Origin: Buttiauxella brennerae ATCC 51605 | GTDB lineage: Bacteria; Pseudomonadota; Gammaproteobacteria; Enterobacterales; Enterobacteriaceae | NCBI RefSeq assembly: GCF_001654925.1 | Contig: NZ_LXER01000032.1 | Span: 216,339-280,338 of the forward strand | Reading direction: 5' to 3' | Length of the DNA: 64,000 nucleotides | Shown: in pieces, positions 29,093 to 38,978 of the stretch | Numbering within the stretch: position 1 is the stretch's first letter | Layout: each line of letters starts with the position of its first letter | Notes under the pieces: model-generated | Told to the model about the DNA's origin: nothing | The model's database searches: none | What the model saw: the letters and a program-made list of their open reading frames with translations, nothing else | Translations under genes and position numbers: made by a program

Positions 29093-30382
29093 TTAACTCG
29101 TCATGCCCAACATATGCGGCAGCCACAATGAAACGGCCGGAATATAGGTCACCATAGCCAGCACCACCAGCAACATGGCGTAGAATGGCAGCATAGCGCG
29201 AACCACTACTTCAATTTTCTGCTTACTCACCGCACTGGCGACAAACAGCACCGAACCGACCGGCGGCGTAATCAAACCGATGCCGAGGTTCACCATCATG
29301 ATCATCCCGAAATGCACCGGGTCGATGCCCAGCGAATTTGTCACTGGCAGCAGTACCGGCGTGAGGATCAGGATAATCGGCGCCATGTCCATCAAGGTGC
29401 CAATCAGCAGCAGCATGACGTTGAGGTACATCAGAATGACGTACTTGTTGTCAGACAGCGACGTGAAGAACTCTGTGATGCGTGACGGCAGTTGCATGTA
29501 AGTCATGACTGCGCCGAACGCTGCCGCAAAACCAATCAGAATCATGACGATAGAGACTGTTTTTACGGTGCGGAACATCAGCTTTGGCAGTTCGTTCCAC
29601 TTATAGTCTCGGTAGATAAACATGGTCACGAAGAACGCCCAAACGCAGGCGACAGCCGCCGATTCGGTTGCGGTAAATACCCCGGTCAAAATCCCACCGA
29701 GGATGATTACCACCGTCATCAGGCCCCAAAGTGCATCGAAGAAAATCTTCACCGCTTGCTTGAAGGGAATGCGTTCACCTTTCGGGTAACCGCGCTTATG
29801 GGCAAACCCGAGGCACATCACCATCAAGCTGACCCCGAGCAGTAACCCTGGTAATACGCCCGCAATGAACAACGTTGCGATAGAAACAGTGCCGCCTGCA
29901 GCTAACGAGTAAATCACCGAGTTATGGCTTGGCGGGATCAAAATCGCCTGCACCGATCCACTCGCCGTAACCGCAGCAGCATATTCGCGTGGATAACCTT
30001 TTGCCTCCATTTCCGGGATCATCACGCTGCCAATGGACGCTGTATCCGCCACGGACGATCCGGAAATCGCGCCAAAGAAAGTGGACGCCACGATATTCAC
30101 CAGCGATAAGCCGCCGCGAATAAAGCCAACGAAAATATACGCAAAGTTCACCAGGCGACGGGCAATTCCCCCTTCCGCCATAATCGCCCCGGCCAGAATA
30201 AAGAACGGGATCGCCAACAGGGTAAATTTATTCACCCCACTGGTGATTTGAATCATGATCGCTTCCAGCGGCAAATCTATCCATAACGCCCCCACAATGG
30301 CGCTTAGCCCAACGGCAAAGGCCACGGGCATTCCCACTGCAAGCAGCACCGCTAGTGTGGCTAATAATATAAATGCGTCCAT
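29093..30382 (-). CDS. TRAP transporter large permease (DctM family)
   Basis: Inner-membrane protein of 429 aa with about twelve hydrophobic segments, the sodium-coupled channel of a tripartite ATP-independent periplasmic transporter. DctM landmarks are GAISGSSVADTASIGSVMIPEM and ATESAAVACVWAF, plus NLGIGLITPPVGSVLFVASAV near the C-terminus. It is the last of three genes (binding protein, small permease, large permease), 14 bp after the small subunit. It resembles sugar-acid or C4-dicarboxylate TRAP systems; the substrate cannot be read from sequence. Confidence 0.92.
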   Translation of the reverse strand: MDAFILLATLAVLLAVGMPVAFAVGLSAIVGALWIDLPLEAIMIQITSGVNKFTLLAIPFFILAGAIMAEGGIARRLVNFAYIFVGFIRGGLSLVNIVASTFFGAISGSSVADTASIGSVMIPEMEAKGYPREYAAAVTASGSVQAILIPPSHNSVIYSLAAGGTVSIATLFIAGVLPGLLLGVSLMVMCLGFAHKRGYPKGERIPFKQAVKIFFDALWGLMTVVIILGGILTGVFTATESAAVACVWAFFVTMFIYRDYKWNELPKLMFRTVKTVSIVMILIGFAAAFGAVMTYMQLPSRITEFFTSLSDNKYVILMYLNVMLLLIGTLMDMAPIILILTPVLLPVTNSLGIDPVHFGMIMMVNLGIGLITPPVGSVLFVASAVSKQKIEVVVRAMLPFYAMLLVVLAMVTYIPAVSLWLPHMLGMTS

Positions 30383-30396
30383 GTTATCCCCTGGTC

Positions 30397-30906
30397 TTAA
30401 CCGTGATTACCCAGCAACACGATTGGGCGGTTCTCTTGAGAGCCGTACAGCAGTCGCTCGACAACAAACAGAATCATTAAAATCGCGCCGACAGGCAGCG
30501 GGAGGTAGGTTTGACCGGAAGTGAGAACCGGGAATTCGGCAACAGGCTGTTCCCATAAATCGGCACACAGATAGAAGCTGTAATAGAACATCACCAGTGA
30601 GATGAGCAGCATCAGCAAATCGACGATACGTGCGCAAAAGGTCTGCGCCGCCAGCGGCAGGCGGTCTGTCAGCATATTCACCGCAATGTGTGAACCGGCG
30701 CGGTAACTGACCGCCGCGCCGATGAACGTGAAGGTCACCATGCAGATTATTGCTACCGGTTCTGGCCAGGATTCCCCACGGTTCAGAACGTAACGAGAGA
30801 AAATCCCAATCGGTATAATGATGGTCATCACCAAAAGAGACAGCCCGGCAATAACCATCGCCAGCAAATAAACTTTATCCATCAAGTCTGAGTAGCGTTG
30901 GGACAT
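30397..30906 (-). CDS. TRAP transporter small permease (DctQ family)
   Basis: Membrane protein of 169 aa with four hydrophobic segments and the DctQ-type RYVLNRGESWPEPVAIICMVTFTFIGAAVSYRAGSHIAV block. It would associate with the large permease. An AGGAGGGC-like ribosome binding site precedes its ATG. It lies 34 bp after the binding-protein gene. Confidence 0.9.
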   Translation of the reverse strand: MSQRYSDLMDKVYLLAMVIAGLSLLVMTIIIPIGIFSRYVLNRGESWPEPVAIICMVTFTFIGAAVSYRAGSHIAVNMLTDRLPLAAQTFCARIVDLLMLLISLVMFYYSFYLCADLWEQPVAEFPVLTSGQTYLPLPVGAILMILFVVERLLYGSQENRPIVLLGNHG

Positions 30907-30940
30907 AAGATGCCCTCCACAAATGCGTTAGCGACAATAG

Positions 30941-31924
30941 TTACTTAACGTCAGCAATAGCTTTCATCAGGTCCTGGTGCTTATCGCCATACTCTTTACG
31001 AACCGGCTCAGTCGCTTTCACAAACCAGGCTTTGTCGATTTCATGGAACTGAACGCCACCGGCTTTCATTTTTTCCAGCGCTTGTTTGTTGTAAGCATTC
31101 CACAGTTCACGCTGTTCCATTTGTGCAGCACGCGCCAGGGTAAGGATTTTTTGCTGCTGGTCAGGCGTTAATTTGTCCCACTTCACTTTGGAATAAAGCA
31201 GCATTTCTGGCGTGATGAAGTGGCCGCTCAAGGTGTAATTTTTGGCAACTGGCATGTAGTTGTGGGCAATAAACGTCGGCGGGTTGTTTTCAGCACCGTC
31301 GATAACGCCGGTTTGCATCCCGCTATACACTTCGCTCACCCCCATGGCGACCGAGTTGGCGCCCATGTCTTTAAGTGTTGCGAGTGCTACCGGACTACCC
31401 TGAACGCGGATTTTCATGCCTTTGAGATCTTCAGGCTTCACCACCGGGTTTTTAGTGATCAGGTTACGTGTACCGGAGTCCATCCAGCCGAGGAAGACCA
31501 GGCGGGATTTCGGGTTGTTAGTCAGCTTGTCGCCAATTTGTTTACCCAGATCGCCGTCGATCACTTTGTGCATATGGTCTTCATCGCGGAACACATATGG
31601 CAAGGTAAAGACTTCAACATCTGGCAGGATTGCCGCAACCGGTGCCATCGAAACGCGAATGATATCGATAGCCCCCATTTGCGCCTGTTCAATCATCTGT
31701 TTTTCATCGCCAAGCACGCCGCTTGGGAACACTTTAATTTCTAAATCACCGTTGGTTTCTTGTTTGAGTTTTTCGCCCATGTGCTGAACCGCAACCACGT
31801 TCGGATAACCTTCCGGGTGAACGTCGGCAGCTTTAATCACTTGCGCGATAGCAGAATGTGCAAACAGAACTGACGCGGTAGACAGACATAAACCAGCAAA
31901 AGCAGGCAGAAAGGTCTTCTTCAT
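30941..31924 (-). CDS. TRAP transporter periplasmic binding protein (DctP family)
   Basis: Periplasmic binding protein of 327 aa. A signal peptide ends HSAIA-QV (about residue 27). The DctP-family LKGMKIRVQGSP carries the conserved Arg (R173) that binds the substrate carboxylate, so the ligand is expected to be an organic or sugar acid. Other family motifs are GEKLKQETNGDLEIKVFPSG and VSEVYSGMQTGVIDGAENNP. First gene of its operon. No regulator or catabolic enzyme is next to it, and K-12 has no TRAP genes at this locus. Confidence 0.92.
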   Translation of the reverse strand: MKKTFLPAFAGLCLSTASVLFAHSAIAQVIKAADVHPEGYPNVVAVQHMGEKLKQETNGDLEIKVFPSGVLGDEKQMIEQAQMGAIDIIRVSMAPVAAILPDVEVFTLPYVFRDEDHMHKVIDGDLGKQIGDKLTNNPKSRLVFLGWMDSGTRNLITKNPVVKPEDLKGMKIRVQGSPVALATLKDMGANSVAMGVSEVYSGMQTGVIDGAENNPPTFIAHNYMPVAKNYTLSGHFITPEMLLYSKVKWDKLTPDQQQKILTLARAAQMEQRELWNAYNKQALEKMKAGGVQFHEIDKAWFVKATEPVRKEYGDKHQDLMKAIADVK

Positions 31925-32122
31925 TGTGTCGCTCCAGCAGAGGTAGAAATATGAGGTAGGAAGTAAAACAATGTTTTAATTTGTCGTTTAAAAATTAGAC
32001 TATGTGGAGAAAAGCGTGGGTGAAGCACTTCACAAAAAGCGACAAAAAATGAAATTGGGGTTCATTAGAGATGCAAAGAGGGTTCAGAAGCCCAAAGCGG
32101 GGAGCAAAGGGCTGGCGCGGCG

Positions 32123-32368
32123 TTACTGGCCTTTACGCAACAGATATTGGTAAGGCAATGATTCCACTTGCTTAGCAAGCAGTTCGTGTTCCATGAAAAT
32201 GCAAAATCCAGGGATGTCGCGCGTGGTCGCGGGATCATCAGCAATAACCAGCAGCGTTTCGCCAGCCTGCATATTGCGGACTGTTTTGCGCACCATCATT
32301 ACGGGTTCCGGGCAACGCAGGCCCATGGCATCAAGAGTGTGGTCAGGACTGGAAAAAAGATCGGTCAT
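32123..32368 (-). CDS. tusA: Sulfur-carrier protein TusA
   Basis: Protein of 81 aa (SirA/YhhP) that passes persulfide sulfur from IscS to TusBCD and so to tRNA 2-thiouridine synthesis. The active Cys19 lies in the family motif [15 protein letters not shown]. The ATG at 32368 gives [19 protein letters not shown] as in E. coli; the frame is open further upstream and one ATG precedes it directly. In E. coli it lies next to zntA; here the two are separated by higBA and the TRAP genes. Confidence 0.96.
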   Translation of the reverse strand: MTDLFSSPDHTLDAMGLRCPEPVMMVRKTVRNMQAGETLLVIADDPATTRDIPGFCIFMEHELLAKQVESLPYQYLLRKGQ

Positions 32369-32506
32369 CATCGGTCTCGAATTTAACAAACCGCGATAGT
32401 TTACGCCCGGTAGATTATCGTGCAAGTCACGTGAACGATTGCGCTAAAATTAACCATTGCAAAGCGGGACTAAAGCAGTATCATCGCCCCCGCTTCAAAA
32501 AAGACC

Positions 32507-32536
32507 AGGGTTCCCTCACCCCTTTCACTAAAAAGG
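32507..32536 (+). promoter_or_regulatory. Candidate preQ1-I riboswitch aptamer in the yhhQ leader
   Basis: A short stem AGGG (32507-32510) / CCCT (32520-32523) closes a 9-base loop TTCCCTCAC. An A-rich tail, TTCACTAAAAAGG, follows. Loop bases CCT (32514-32516) can pair with AGG (32534-32536), giving an H-type pseudoknot that would hide the Shine-Dalgarno AAGG seven bases before the yhhQ ATG. Size, loop ending in AC, A-rich tail and pairing order fit preQ1 class I aptamers. The downstream gene is a queuosine-precursor transporter. No covariance model was run. Confidence 0.55.
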
Positions 32537-32543
32537 CTACAAA

Positions 32544-33209
32544 ATGACGCAGTTCAATTCTACTCAGCGCACTAAAGCGCTGTTTTGGCTATCGCTATTC
32601 CATTTGCTGGTGATCACTTCCAGTAACTATTTGGTGCAATTACCGGTCTCGGTTTTTGGTTTCCATACCACCTGGGGCGCGTTTAGCTTTCCGTTTATCT
32701 TCCTCGCAACCGACCTGACAGTACGCATTTTTGGTGCACCGCTGGCACGCCGCATTATTTTTGCTGTGATGCTGCCCGCACTGATAATTTCGTACGCCAT
32801 TTCTGCACTGTTTTATATGGGCACCTGGCAAGGGTTCGAAGCATTGCTGCACTTCAATCTGTTCGTTGCCCGTATCGCTGTCGCCAGCTTTATGGCTTAC
32901 GCGTTGGGGCAGATTCTGGATGTACACGTGTTTAACCGCCTGCGCCAAAGCCAGTACTGGTGGCTCGCGCCAACGGCATCCACGCTTTTCGGTAATATCA
33001 GCGACACGCTTTCCTTCTTCTTTATTGCTTTCTGGCGCAGCCCGGACGCTTTTATGGCGCAGCATTGGGTCGAAATCGCCACCGTAGATTACTGCTTTAA
33101 AGTGTTAATCAGCATTGTCTTCTTCCTGCCGATGTACGGCGTTTTGCTGAATATGTTGTTGAAACGTCTGGCAGATAAGTCTGAAAATTCGGCGTTACAG
33201 CCGGGTTGA
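32544..33209 (+). CDS. yhhQ: Queuosine precursor transporter YhhQ
   Basis: VUT/YhhQ-family inner-membrane protein of 221 aa, the same length as E. coli. In E. coli it takes up queuosine precursors (preQ0/preQ1). About six hydrophobic segments. Family motifs are FPFIFLATDLTVRIFGAPLARRII near the N-terminus and GNISDTLSFFFIAFW in the middle. The short leader carries a candidate preQ1 aptamer that would control translation. Confidence 0.95.
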   Translation: MTQFNSTQRTKALFWLSLFHLLVITSSNYLVQLPVSVFGFHTTWGAFSFPFIFLATDLTVRIFGAPLARRIIFAVMLPALIISYAISALFYMGTWQGFEALLHFNLFVARIAVASFMAYALGQILDVHVFNRLRQSQYWWLAPTASTLFGNISDTLSFFFIAFWRSPDAFMAQHWVEIATVDYCFKVLISIVFFLPMYGVLLNMLLKRLADKSENSALQPG

Positions 33210-33281
33210 CGGTGGTTGAATTATCTTGTGATAAGATGATGAGATCGGCCGCAAAGGCTTGCTAACGTAAAGGAAGAAGTC

Positions 33282-33839
33282 ATGGGTAACCTGGTAAAAT
33301 ATGTCGGTATTGGCCTGCTGGTATTAGGCCTGGCCGCTTGCGATAACAGTGATAGCAAAACGGCCAAAACGGATGCAGCGGCGGAAAGCAGCGCAGCTGG
33401 CCAGCCGGTTAGCTTGCTGGACGGCAAAATTAGCTTTGCACTGCCTGCCGATATGACCGACCAGAGCGGTAAATTGGGCACTCAGGCGAACAATATGCAC
33501 GTTTATTCTGATGCATCTGGTCAGAAAGCGGTGATTGTTATTGTCGGCGATAACACCCCTGACGACCTGGCAGCTTTAGCGAAACGCCTTGAAGATCAAC
33601 AGCGTGCTCGTGACCCGCAGTTGCAAGTTGTGACCAACAAATCTATCGAGATTAAAGGCCAAACGCTGCAACAGTTAGACAGCATTATCTCTGCCAAAGG
33701 CCAGACGGCTTACTCGTCTGTTATCCTGGGTAAATTTGATAACCAACTGTTAACTATGCAAATTACGCTGCCTGCTGATAATCAGCAACTGGCGCAAACT
33801 GCTGCTGAAAACATCATAAATACCATCACCATCAAGTAA
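33282..33839 (+). CDS. dcrB: Lipoprotein DcrB
   Basis: Lipoprotein of 185 aa. The lipobox LGLAAC places the acylated Cys at residue 20, followed by DNSDSKT. In E. coli DcrB is needed for phage C1/C6 DNA entry and contributes to envelope function with lipoprotein maturation. It follows yhhQ by 72 bp on the same strand, as in E. coli. A terminator lies past its stop, inside the end of yhhS. Confidence 0.95.
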   Translation: MGNLVKYVGIGLLVLGLAACDNSDSKTAKTDAAAESSAAGQPVSLLDGKISFALPADMTDQSGKLGTQANNMHVYSDASGQKAVIVIVGDNTPDDLAALAKRLEDQQRARDPQLQVVTNKSIEIKGQTLQQLDSIISAKGQTAYSSVILGKFDNQLLTMQITLPADNQQLAQTAAENIINTITIK

Positions 33840-33853
33840 CTGTTTTTCGATAA

Positions 33854-35077
33854 TTACTGCTGTGATGATGAAACGGCCTCCGGTTGCTCAACCGGGGGCC
33901 GTTTTTTTAACTGCCACGCCATCAGTAGCGCGATACAAACCAGCGCCGCCGCAGCCAGATAAATCACCGAAACTCCCGCATAAGCCATCACGAACCCTGC
34001 AAGCGGGCCGGTAATGCCCAGCGATAAATCCATAAACACGGTGTAAGTCGCAAGGGCGCTACCCTGATTTTGCTGCGGCACCATTTTCACCGCCACCACG
34101 CCCAGCGCCGGGAACACCAAGGAAAAGCCCGCGCCCGTCAGGAAAGTCCCCACTTTTGCCATCCAAGGTTCGCCCGCAAAGCCCACCAGCAGCAAGCCAA
34201 TAATCTCGACTGAGAAGCAAATCATCGCCACATTCAAGCCGCCAAGCCGGTTAATACCATTCGGGAAAAGTAAGCGAGTGCCAACAAACGCGCAGCTAAA
34301 GAGTGTTAATGCGAAGGCTGCACCATCCCAGCCTTTGGCGTCATAAAACAGTGTGATGAACGTTGCGATCACCCCAAAACCGGCAGACGCAAGTGCGAGC
34401 GCCATTCCGTATAGCCAGACGCGCCCCAGCACCGCGCGAAACGGCAGCGGTTTGCCTTTACTGGCTTTCACCGCCGGGCGTGGCAATGCCAGCAGCACGG
34501 CGACCAACGCCACCGCCATAATGATTCCTGCGAGTAATTTCAGCCCGCCAAGGTGATAGAACAACACGCCCAGCGGTGCACCCATCGCCATCGCGCCGTA
34601 CGTTACAATCCCGTTCCAGGAGATAACCCGCCCAATGTGCAACGAACCAACCATGCCAACACCCCACAGCGTTGAGCCGGTGCCCGCAAAACTCTGCCCA
34701 ATCCCGAGGATAACGCGCCCCATACAGAGCAATACCAGACTCACCAACGGCCAGGCGCTACCAAACGCTGCCAGCATGTAGCTCGCCCCGCTGAGGAAGC
34801 AGCCGCATAAACCGAAGATAACGATTTTTTTCGGGCCAAGAATGTCGGCATAACGCCCGGCGTGTGGGCGGCTGAGCAACGTGGCGAAATATTGCAGGCT
34901 TATCACAAGCCCCGCCCAAAAGGCGCTGTAACCCATCACGTCGTGAACGTAACCTGGCAAAACTGCCAGTGGCAGGCCAATAGTCATGTAGCTGGCAAAG
35001 TTGAACATCACGACAGAAACAATCTGTAGATTGAGTTGGAAACTGCTTAATGCGGGGGCGGGTGTGAGGTCAGGCAT
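33854..35077 (-). CDS. yhhS: MFS transporter YhhS
   Basis: Major facilitator superfamily permease of 407 aa with about twelve hydrophobic segments. MFS motif A-like RPHAGRYADILGPKK lies after segment 2, and GIGQSFAGTGSTLWGVGM follows. It matches E. coli YhhS along its length (405 aa from memory). Substrate not known; E. coli YhhS has been linked to glyphosate resistance when overexpressed. Its last codons are shared with the dcrB terminator. Confidence 0.94.
   Translation of the reverse strand: MPDLTPAPALSSFQLNLQIVSVVMFNFASYMTIGLPLAVLPGYVHDVMGYSAFWAGLVISLQYFATLLSRPHAGRYADILGPKKIVIFGLCGCFLSGASYMLAAFGSAWPLVSLVLLCMGRVILGIGQSFAGTGSTLWGVGMVGSLHIGRVISWNGIVTYGAMAMGAPLGVLFYHLGGLKLLAGIIMAVALVAVLLALPRPAVKASKGKPLPFRAVLGRVWLYGMALALASAGFGVIATFITLFYDAKGWDGAAFALTLFSCAFVGTRLLFPNGINRLGGLNVAMICFSVEIIGLLLVGFAGEPWMAKVGTFLTGAGFSLVFPALGVVAVKMVPQQNQGSALATYTVFMDLSLGITGPLAGFVMAYAGVSVIYLAAAALVCIALLMAWQLKKRPPVEQPEAVSSSQQ
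33871..33908 (+). terminator. dcrB terminator embedded in the 3' end of yhhS
   Basis: ACGGCCTCCGGTT-GCTC-AACCGGGGGCCGT has a long GC-rich stem and is followed by seven T's. It lies wholly within the last codons of the convergent yhhS gene (stop at 33854), so it also encodes the YhhS tail. Confidence 0.9.
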
Positions 35078-35219
35078 GGGTATTCACTTTTAAAACAGCA
35101 TTCCCCAGTATATACACGTAAGGTTTCACATTTCAGCAACAGACTTTCAGACTCGCCCTGCGGGTGCGAAACAAACGAAACGCTACACTTAGAAGATCCC
35201 TCGTATACAGGATTTTCCC

Positions 35220-36269
<1,050 letters not shown>

Positions 36270-36333
36270 GTTCTTCGTTTGCCGGGTGGTACGTTAATGT
36301 TCACCCGGGAAAAGAAAAAGGAGAGACTCACCC

Positions 36334-37734
36334 ATGCCGCAAACCACCATCACGCTGGCCGCCATTAAGCAGCCAGAGATTTACCTGAACGTTCCGAGTG
36401 TTGTGCTAAACGACCCGACAATTGAGGCGCGCCGCCGCAAAATTTTTCAGGGTATGGCGCAGCAGAAGCTCGATTCGTTAGTCGTTTATGCCGATAAAGA
36501 GCACGGCGGGAATTTTGAGTATCTGACCGATTTCATTCCGCGCTTTGAAGAAGGCTTGCTGGTGCTGCATAAAAACGGCGAGGCGGTGCTGGTTCTCGGT
36601 AATGAAAACCTCAAGCTGGCGCAGTTTTCCAGAACGCCCGCGAATGTGGTTCATGCTCCGTGGTTCTCACTGCCGAACCAGCCAATGGATACCTCACTTT
36701 CCCTGAGCGAAGTACTGCAACAAGCCGGGCTTAACGGGCAGCAACGAGTGGGGATCGCTGGCTGGAAACTTTTCACCGGCAACAACGATAACAACACGTC
36801 ACTGTTTGATATCCCGACCTTTATTTTTCAGGCGCTGCAGGCCGCACTTACTTGCGAATGTGAGCTGCTCAACGCCACCAGTCTGTTTATTTCGCCGCGC
36901 AATGGTGCCCGGATTATCAATAACGCCAATGAAATCGCCCATTATGAATACGGTGCAAACCTGGCATCGAGTGCCGCACTGACCGCGCTTAATGCCGTTG
37001 AATTGGGTAAAACGGAAAAGTCGATTGCCGCGCTGCTGGCCGCCGAAGGGCAAGCCAATAATGTGGTGACCATTGCCGCGACGGGTGATCGTTTTGAGAA
37101 TGCCAATTTGTATCCCTCCGATAAACAGATTCAGAGGGGTGACAAATTCTCGTTAACGGTCAGTTATAAAGGCGGTTTAACCAGCCGTGCGGCATACGTC
37201 GTCAGCCAGGCTGACGAGCTTCATGCTGAGGTCAGTGATTATCTTGATGTGGTCGCCATTCCGTATTATCGCGCGGTCGTCGCCTGGCTTGAGTATATGC
37301 ACGTCGGTGTGAAGGGCCACGAAGTCTATGAACTGATTGAGCGTGTTTTGCCTAAAACCGAATACCACTGGCACCTCAACCCCGGCCATTTGGTTGCCGA
37401 TGAAGAGTGGCTGTGCTCGCCGATTTACCCGGCATCAGATATCGCTTTATCCAGCGGAATGTTGCTGCAAATCGACATCATCCCATCACGTAAAGGTTAC
37501 GCGGGAGCGAGCATCGAAGACACCATTGCCCTTGCCGATGAATCTTTGCGCCAGCAACTCGCCACGCTTTACCCGGCGCTATGGCAGCGTATATCGGCAC
37601 GCCGCAAGTATCTCGATGAGGTACTCAATATTAAATTGCATGAAGATGTCTTGCCGCTGTCTAACACCGTGGGTTATTTGCGCCCCTACTTGCTGAATAA
37701 GGGCCAGGCGTTGGTGAAAAACCAGGCGGTTTAA
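36334..37734 (+). CDS. M24/creatinase-like protein with degenerate metal site
   Basis: Protein of 466 aa with the two-domain layout of Xaa-Pro aminopeptidase/creatinase proteins. The N-terminal domain includes LTDFIPRFEEGLLVL (about 64-78); the C-terminal pita-bread region runs from about 195. Of the five metal ligands expected in M24 peptidases, both Asp appear replaced (Thr275 and Leu282 by motif alignment), the His is kept (H352), the first Glu is Asp381 and the last Glu is kept (E395, in SIEDTIAL). This pattern is unlike a dimetal aminopeptidase; creatinase-type or non-catalytic function is possible. AAGGAG precedes the ATG. Not a K-12 gene. Its stop overlaps the convergent MFS gene by 4 bp. 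Confidence 0.8.
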   Translation: MPQTTITLAAIKQPEIYLNVPSVVLNDPTIEARRRKIFQGMAQQKLDSLVVYADKEHGGNFEYLTDFIPRFEEGLLVLHKNGEAVLVLGNENLKLAQFSRTPANVVHAPWFSLPNQPMDTSLSLSEVLQQAGLNGQQRVGIAGWKLFTGNNDNNTSLFDIPTFIFQALQAALTCECELLNATSLFISPRNGARIINNANEIAHYEYGANLASSAALTALNAVELGKTEKSIAALLAAEGQANNVVTIAATGDRFENANLYPSDKQIQRGDKFSLTVSYKGGLTSRAAYVVSQADELHAEVSDYLDVVAIPYYRAVVAWLEYMHVGVKGHEVYELIERVLPKTEYHWHLNPGHLVADEEWLCSPIYPASDIALSSGMLLQIDIIPSRKGYAGASIEDTIALADESLRQQLATLYPALWQRISARRKYLDEVLNIKLHEDVLPLSNTVGYLRPYLLNKGQALVKNQAV

Positions 37735-38978
37735 TTCAGGTGCGGCTTTACTTGCGCTGAATTATCGAGCGCCCAAATCGCGGGTGTAAAGCACACAGCA
37801 ATGGTGGCAAGAACAACGGCTGCGGCTGAGTAAAGTAAAACCTGAGTGTTGCCGTAGTGCATCGCAAGTGGGCCTGCGGCAAGCTCACCAATTGGAATAG
37901 CCACGAATGACCCGAGTGCGTCATAGGCATACACGCGCGCGAGTTTGTCTGGCGGAATGTGCGTTTGCAGTGACTGCGCCCAGGCTACACCGAACAACCC
38001 AAAACCGACCCCGGCTACGAAGAATGCCGCCATTAGAAATGTCGTCGACGGGAGCAGCGCCAGGATAACAATCGGGCCGGCACAAAAGATCACCAGCATA
38101 GTGCCGATTAACAAATCGCGTCGTGGCCGCCAGCGAAGCGCAATAAAAGAGCCGGCAATCAAGCCAACACTTTGCGCAGCGATAGCCATCCCCCACCCGG
38201 CACGGCCGAATGTGGCGTCCGCAACGACCGGGCCGAGCACCATCATCACACCGCTGAATGCCGCATTAACAATGGTAAATTGCACCACGATTGCCCAGAC
38301 CCATGTGCGCGAAATAAACTCCGCCCAGCCATCTTTTAAATCCTGCAAAATGTTTGAGTGCGAACCCTGAGGCTGTGCAAAGGTGGCGCGGATCATCAGG
38401 TAAAGCGGTGCCGAGGCGGCAAAGCCTAAAGCATCCACGACTAGCCCCCAACCCGGCCCCGTCACACTGGTAAGCAGGCCACCCAACGAGGCACCAATCA
38501 CCGTGCCGCCGTAGATACCCAACTGGATGAGGGCGTTGGCTTCTCGCAAAGCATGTACCGGAACGGTTTGTGGAACCATGGCTTGCGAGGCCGGTAAAGA
38601 AGTACCCGCTGCCGCGCCATTTATGGCTCCCAGCACCGCCAGCAGAGTTATCGTTGCAGACCCATCCAGCACCAGGCAGGCGACAATTCCCTGAGATATG
38701 GCGGCGATGACGGATGAATAGAGCAGCACTTTGCTTCGGGAATAACGGTCGGCGAGCACGCCACCAAGCAATAAAAAAGCGACGTTAAAGATTGAACGTG
38801 CTGCAATGACAATGCCTAAATCAGCGGCTGTTCCGCCCATATCGAGCACGGCAAATGCCAGCGCAATCGGTGCGATCCCATTGCCCAGCACCGTGAGAAG
38901 ACGAGCAAAAAACAAATTGCGAAACGGCGCATAATGGAATGCCCGGTTTGAAGATAACGCAGCCGTAACGGTGGTCAT
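37731..38978 (-). CDS. MFS transporter (EntS-like MFS_3 subgroup)
   Basis: Permease of 415 aa with about twelve hydrophobic segments. The N-terminus FRNLFFARLLTVLGNGIAPIALAFAVLD and the loop GGVLADRYSRSKVLLYSS are typical of the MFS_3 group that includes the enterobactin exporter. The ATG at 38978 overlaps the yhiN stop as ATGA; the open frame runs 16 codons further into yhiN. The overlap suggests coexpression with yhiN. Not present here in K-12. Substrate not known. Confidence 0.88.
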   Translation of the reverse strand: MTTVTAALSSNRAFHYAPFRNLFFARLLTVLGNGIAPIALAFAVLDMGGTAADLGIVIAARSIFNVAFLLLGGVLADRYSRSKVLLYSSVIAAISQGIVACLVLDGSATITLLAVLGAINGAAAGTSLPASQAMVPQTVPVHALREANALIQLGIYGGTVIGASLGGLLTSVTGPGWGLVVDALGFAASAPLYLMIRATFAQPQGSHSNILQDLKDGWAEFISRTWVWAIVVQFTIVNAAFSGVMMVLGPVVADATFGRAGWGMAIAAQSVGLIAGSFIALRWRPRRDLLIGTMLVIFCAGPIVILALLPSTTFLMAAFFVAGVGFGLFGVAWAQSLQTHIPPDKLARVYAYDALGSFVAIPIGELAAGPLAMHYGNTQVLLYSAAAVVLATIAVCFTPAIWALDNSAQVKPHLN

